A DNA stretch of 7,852 bases. Source: CAZFPA01 sp964520975 (GTDB taxonomy: Bacteria > Bacillota > Negativicutes > Selenomonadales > Selenomonadaceae). The stretch covers positions 1-7,852 of the forward strand of contig CAZFPA010000082.1 in assembly GCA_964520975.1 (NCBI GenBank), in the 5' to 3' direction. The position numbers and the translations under genes were made by a program. Shown here piece by piece: positions 6,293 through 7,852 of the stretch; position 1 is the stretch's first letter; each line of letters starts with the position of its first letter. Below the pieces are notes generated by a model. It saw nothing but the letters and a program-made list of their open reading frames with translations. It was not told the DNA's origin and made no database searches.

Positions 6293-7732
6293 TTATTTTT
6301 TCAGCAGCCGTTTGTAGAGCTCCATGTATTCCCGGGCCGATTCCCGCCAGCTGTAATCCGACTCCATGGCATTGCGGACTACCTTCTTCCAAAGGCTGAA
6401 ATCCACCTTGGCCCCCAGGGCCTTCTTGATCGCATACATAAGCTCATGCGCATTGTAATTGGTAAATACATAGCCGTTTCCCTTGCCCGTATATTTATCA
6501 TAGGGCTGTACGGTATCCTTCAGACCGCCCGTCTCACGTACGACCGGAATCGTGCCGTAGCGCAGCGCGATGAGCTGCCCGATGCCGCATGGCTCATAGC
6601 AGGACGGCATGAGGAAGATATCTGACGAAGCGTAGATGCGCTGCGCCAGCTCGTTGGAAAAACGGATATTCGCCGATACCTTGTTGGGGAATCGCCATGC
6701 GAGCCCCTTGAACCAGTCCTCATAGAATTTGTCACCGGTTCCCAGAATCACCAGCTGAATATTTTCATGCTGCAGCAGCTCATCCATGATGCGCACAATG
6801 AGGTCCAGCCCCTTGGGCGGAACCAGGCGCGATACGAGCGCCAGCATCGGAATCTGCCGGTTTACCGGCAATCCCAGCAGCTTCTGCAGTTCAGCCTTAT
6901 TGTCGAGCTTGCGGTCGATGGTATCGATATCGTAGGTTTCAAAAAGATTCATATCCGTCGCCGGATTGTAGATGTCGTAATCGATACCGTTCACAATGCC
7001 AAAGAGGTCCTCGCGGCGCTCCCGCAGCAGGCCGTCGAGATGCTCGCCAAAGTATTCGTACTGGATTTCCTTTGCGTAGGTATGGCTCACCGTCGTGATG
7101 TAGTCGGAATAAATGAGACCGCCCTTCATGAAGTTCACGGCATCATAGAATTCCAGATCGCCATTCTCAAAATACTTCCAGTCCAGCCCGAGCACATCAT
7201 CCATGACCGTCTTCGGGAAAACGCCCTGATACTTGAGATTGTGAATGGTGAAGACCGTGCGGATCTTCTCGTAGCGCGCGTCCCCGATGTGCTCAAGCTT
7301 CAGCAGTACACTGAGCAGCGCCGTGTGCCAGTCATTGGCATGGATGACGTCCGGCCAGAAGTCCAATGCCGGCAGCAGATTCAGTACCGCCCGGCAGAAA
7401 AAAGAAAAGCGCTCTGCATCATCATCGTAGCCGTAGAAGCCTTCCCGGTTGAAGTATTCCTCGTTATCGACAAAATAGTAGGTGACGCCCTGATATTCGA
7501 GACTATCGATGCCCACGTACTTTTGCCGCCAGGCAACCGGTATCTCTAAATCACAGACATGCTGCATCTGAAGCCGATATTCCTCGGCAATCTTCCCATA
7601 TTTCGGCAGAATAACCCGCACATCCACGCCCTGGGCTTTCAGCTCTTTGGGCAAAGAACCGGCCACATCGGCCAATCCACCGGTTTTAGCAAATGGTACT
7701 GCTTCTGATGCTGCATAAAGAATTTTCATCAT
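6293..7732 (-). CDS. glgA: Glycogen synthase (ADP-glucose type, GT5)
   Basis: GlgA transfers glucose from ADP-glucose to the non-reducing end of a growing alpha-1,4-glucan, the elongation step of bacterial glycogen synthesis in the cytoplasm. The 479 residues are the normal length. The N-terminal Rossmann domain has the nucleotide-sugar motif KTGGLADVAGSLPKEL (Lys16), HANDWHTALL (131-140) and HNLKYQG (164-170). GIVNGIDYDIYNP (245-257) and SRLVPPKGLDL (301-311, Arg302 and Lys307) follow. The C-terminal domain has LGTGD (330-334) and CYEPCGIGQLIALRYGTIPVVRETGGLKDTV split across 378-408, with the conserved Glu380. SRLVPPKG differs slightly from the more common SRLTxQKG. The ATG at 7732-7730 is chosen over the adjacent ATG because AAAGGAGG sits 9 nt upstream of it. 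The fusion glucanotransferase follows and an unidentified gene precedes, so promoter and regulation probably lie outside the window. Confidence 0.97.
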   Translation of the reverse strand: MMKILYAASEAVPFAKTGGLADVAGSLPKELKAQGVDVRVILPKYGKIAEEYRLQMQHVCDLEIPVAWRQKYVGIDSLEYQGVTYYFVDNEEYFNREGFYGYDDDAERFSFFCRAVLNLLPALDFWPDVIHANDWHTALLSVLLKLEHIGDARYEKIRTVFTIHNLKYQGVFPKTVMDDVLGLDWKYFENGDLEFYDAVNFMKGGLIYSDYITTVSHTYAKEIQYEYFGEHLDGLLRERREDLFGIVNGIDYDIYNPATDMNLFETYDIDTIDRKLDNKAELQKLLGLPVNRQIPMLALVSRLVPPKGLDLIVRIMDELLQHENIQLVILGTGDKFYEDWFKGLAWRFPNKVSANIRFSNELAQRIYASSDIFLMPSCYEPCGIGQLIALRYGTIPVVRETGGLKDTVQPYDKYTGKGNGYVFTNYNAHELMYAIKKALGAKVDFSLWKKVVRNAMESDYSWRESAREYMELYKRLLKK

Positions 7733-7741
7733 GCGTGCGTT

Positions 7742-7749
7742 CCTCCTTT
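7742..7749 (-). promoter_or_regulatory. Strong ribosome site of glgA next to a hairpin
   Basis: AAAGGAGG (7749-7742) lies 9 nt before the first of two adjacent ATG codons. It directly follows the 12-bp hairpin at 7752-7779, leaving only two bases between stem and ribosome site. Confidence 0.75.
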
Positions 7750-7751
7750 AC

Positions 7752-7779
7752 CCAGCGGCAGCCACCCGGCCACCGCTGG
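7752..7779 (-). other. Hairpin immediately upstream of the glgA ribosome site
   Basis: In minus-strand RNA CCAGCGGUGGCC (7779-7768) pairs completely with GGCUGCCGCUGG (7763-7752), giving a 12-bp stem with a GGGU loop. Two adjacent pairs at the middle are U-G and G-U. In plus-strand RNA these become mismatches, so the structure is specific to the transcribed strand. No U-tract follows, so it is not an ordinary intrinsic terminator. It starts 10 nt after the stop of the upstream gene. It may protect or process the mRNA between the two cistrons, or influence glgA initiation. Confidence 0.55.
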
Positions 7780-7789
7780 CCCGTCTCAT

Positions 7790-7852
7790 TTATTTTACAG
7801 CCTTGGCTGCAGCTTCTGTATTTTTCGTGGTACGGCGGCGCGTGGTCTTCGG
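7790..7852 (-). CDS. C-terminal end of an unidentified upstream gene (basic, Lys/Arg/Thr/Ala-rich tail)
   Basis: The last 20 codons of a minus-strand frame read PKTTRRRTTKNTEAAAKAVK and stop at TAA (7792-7790), 57 bp before the glgA start. I favour this frame because it ends at the edge of the gap that holds the glgA ribosome site and its low-complexity basic composition looks like a genuine protein tail. Another frame ends a few codons earlier and cannot be excluded. Such tails occur on nucleoid-associated proteins and as extensions of various enzymes. A glycogen gene such as glgB, glgC or glgD would fit the context, but these residues identify none of them. Confidence 0.5.
   Translation of the reverse strand, partial: PKTTRRRTTKNTEAAAKAVK

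Noticed and set aside
6767..7549. 260-codon plus-strand open frame opposite glgA
   Set aside because: It is fully antisense to a motif-complete glgA and I recognise no protein family in it.
1..7852. Defence system, mobile element, CRISPR array or other new genetic system
   Set aside because: All supported coding sequence belongs to recognised housekeeping families except 20 codons at the right edge. I saw no repeat array, transposase, recombinase or abrupt change in composition.

Overview
The window looks like a piece of chromosome from an anaerobic, glycogen-storing, moderately GC-rich Firmicute. The Negativicutes (Selenomonas or Mitsuokella type) are my best guess. The guess rests on a rubrerythrin gene, strong GGAGG ribosome sites, classical TTGACN/TATAAT promoters and the mixture of genes; no ribosomal RNA or marker gene confirms it. 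Every gene I can support lies on the minus strand, so transcription runs from high to low coordinates. I see no mobile element, CRISPR array, tRNA or rRNA.

Right part (about 7852 down to 2681): a glycogen / alpha-glucan block. It starts with the last 20 codons of an unidentified upstream gene with a Lys/Arg/Thr/Ala-rich tail. Next come glgA (glycogen synthase) and a large 1159-residue two-enzyme protein, in which a neopullulanase-type GH13 glycosidase is fused in frame to a complete GH77 4-alpha-glucanotransferase (MalQ). The two genes are 76 bp apart. The gap in front of each contains a GC-rich hairpin that pairs fully only in minus-strand RNA, because two of its pairs are G-U, and neither is followed by a proper U-tract. 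A strong hairpin terminator closes the block just after the fusion gene. GlgA builds the alpha-1,4-glucan; the fusion protein could open branches and redistribute malto-oligosaccharides during turnover.

Middle part (about 2595 down to 328): an ilvBN operon with its own promoter. IlvB (acetolactate synthase catalytic subunit) probably starts at a TTG. Its stop overlaps the ilvN start by 4 bp (ATGA), and the ilvN ribosome site lies in the last ilvB codons, so the two subunits are likely translationally coupled. The leader is only about 37 nt, too short for a T-box or a leader-peptide attenuator. A 6-5-6 inverted repeat covers the promoter spacer and part of the -10 and could be an operator.

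Left part (about 311 down to 1): the first 72 codons of a rubrerythrin gene, an oxidative-stress di-iron protein, with an almost ideal sigma-A promoter. A perfect 7-1-7 palindrome of PerR/Fur geometry sits at the predicted transcription start. No intrinsic terminator separates ilvN from this promoter.

The gene content is mostly ordinary core metabolism. The items most worth a second look are the GH13-GH77 fusion, the PerR-like operator, and the two wobble-supported hairpins in front of the glycogen genes.
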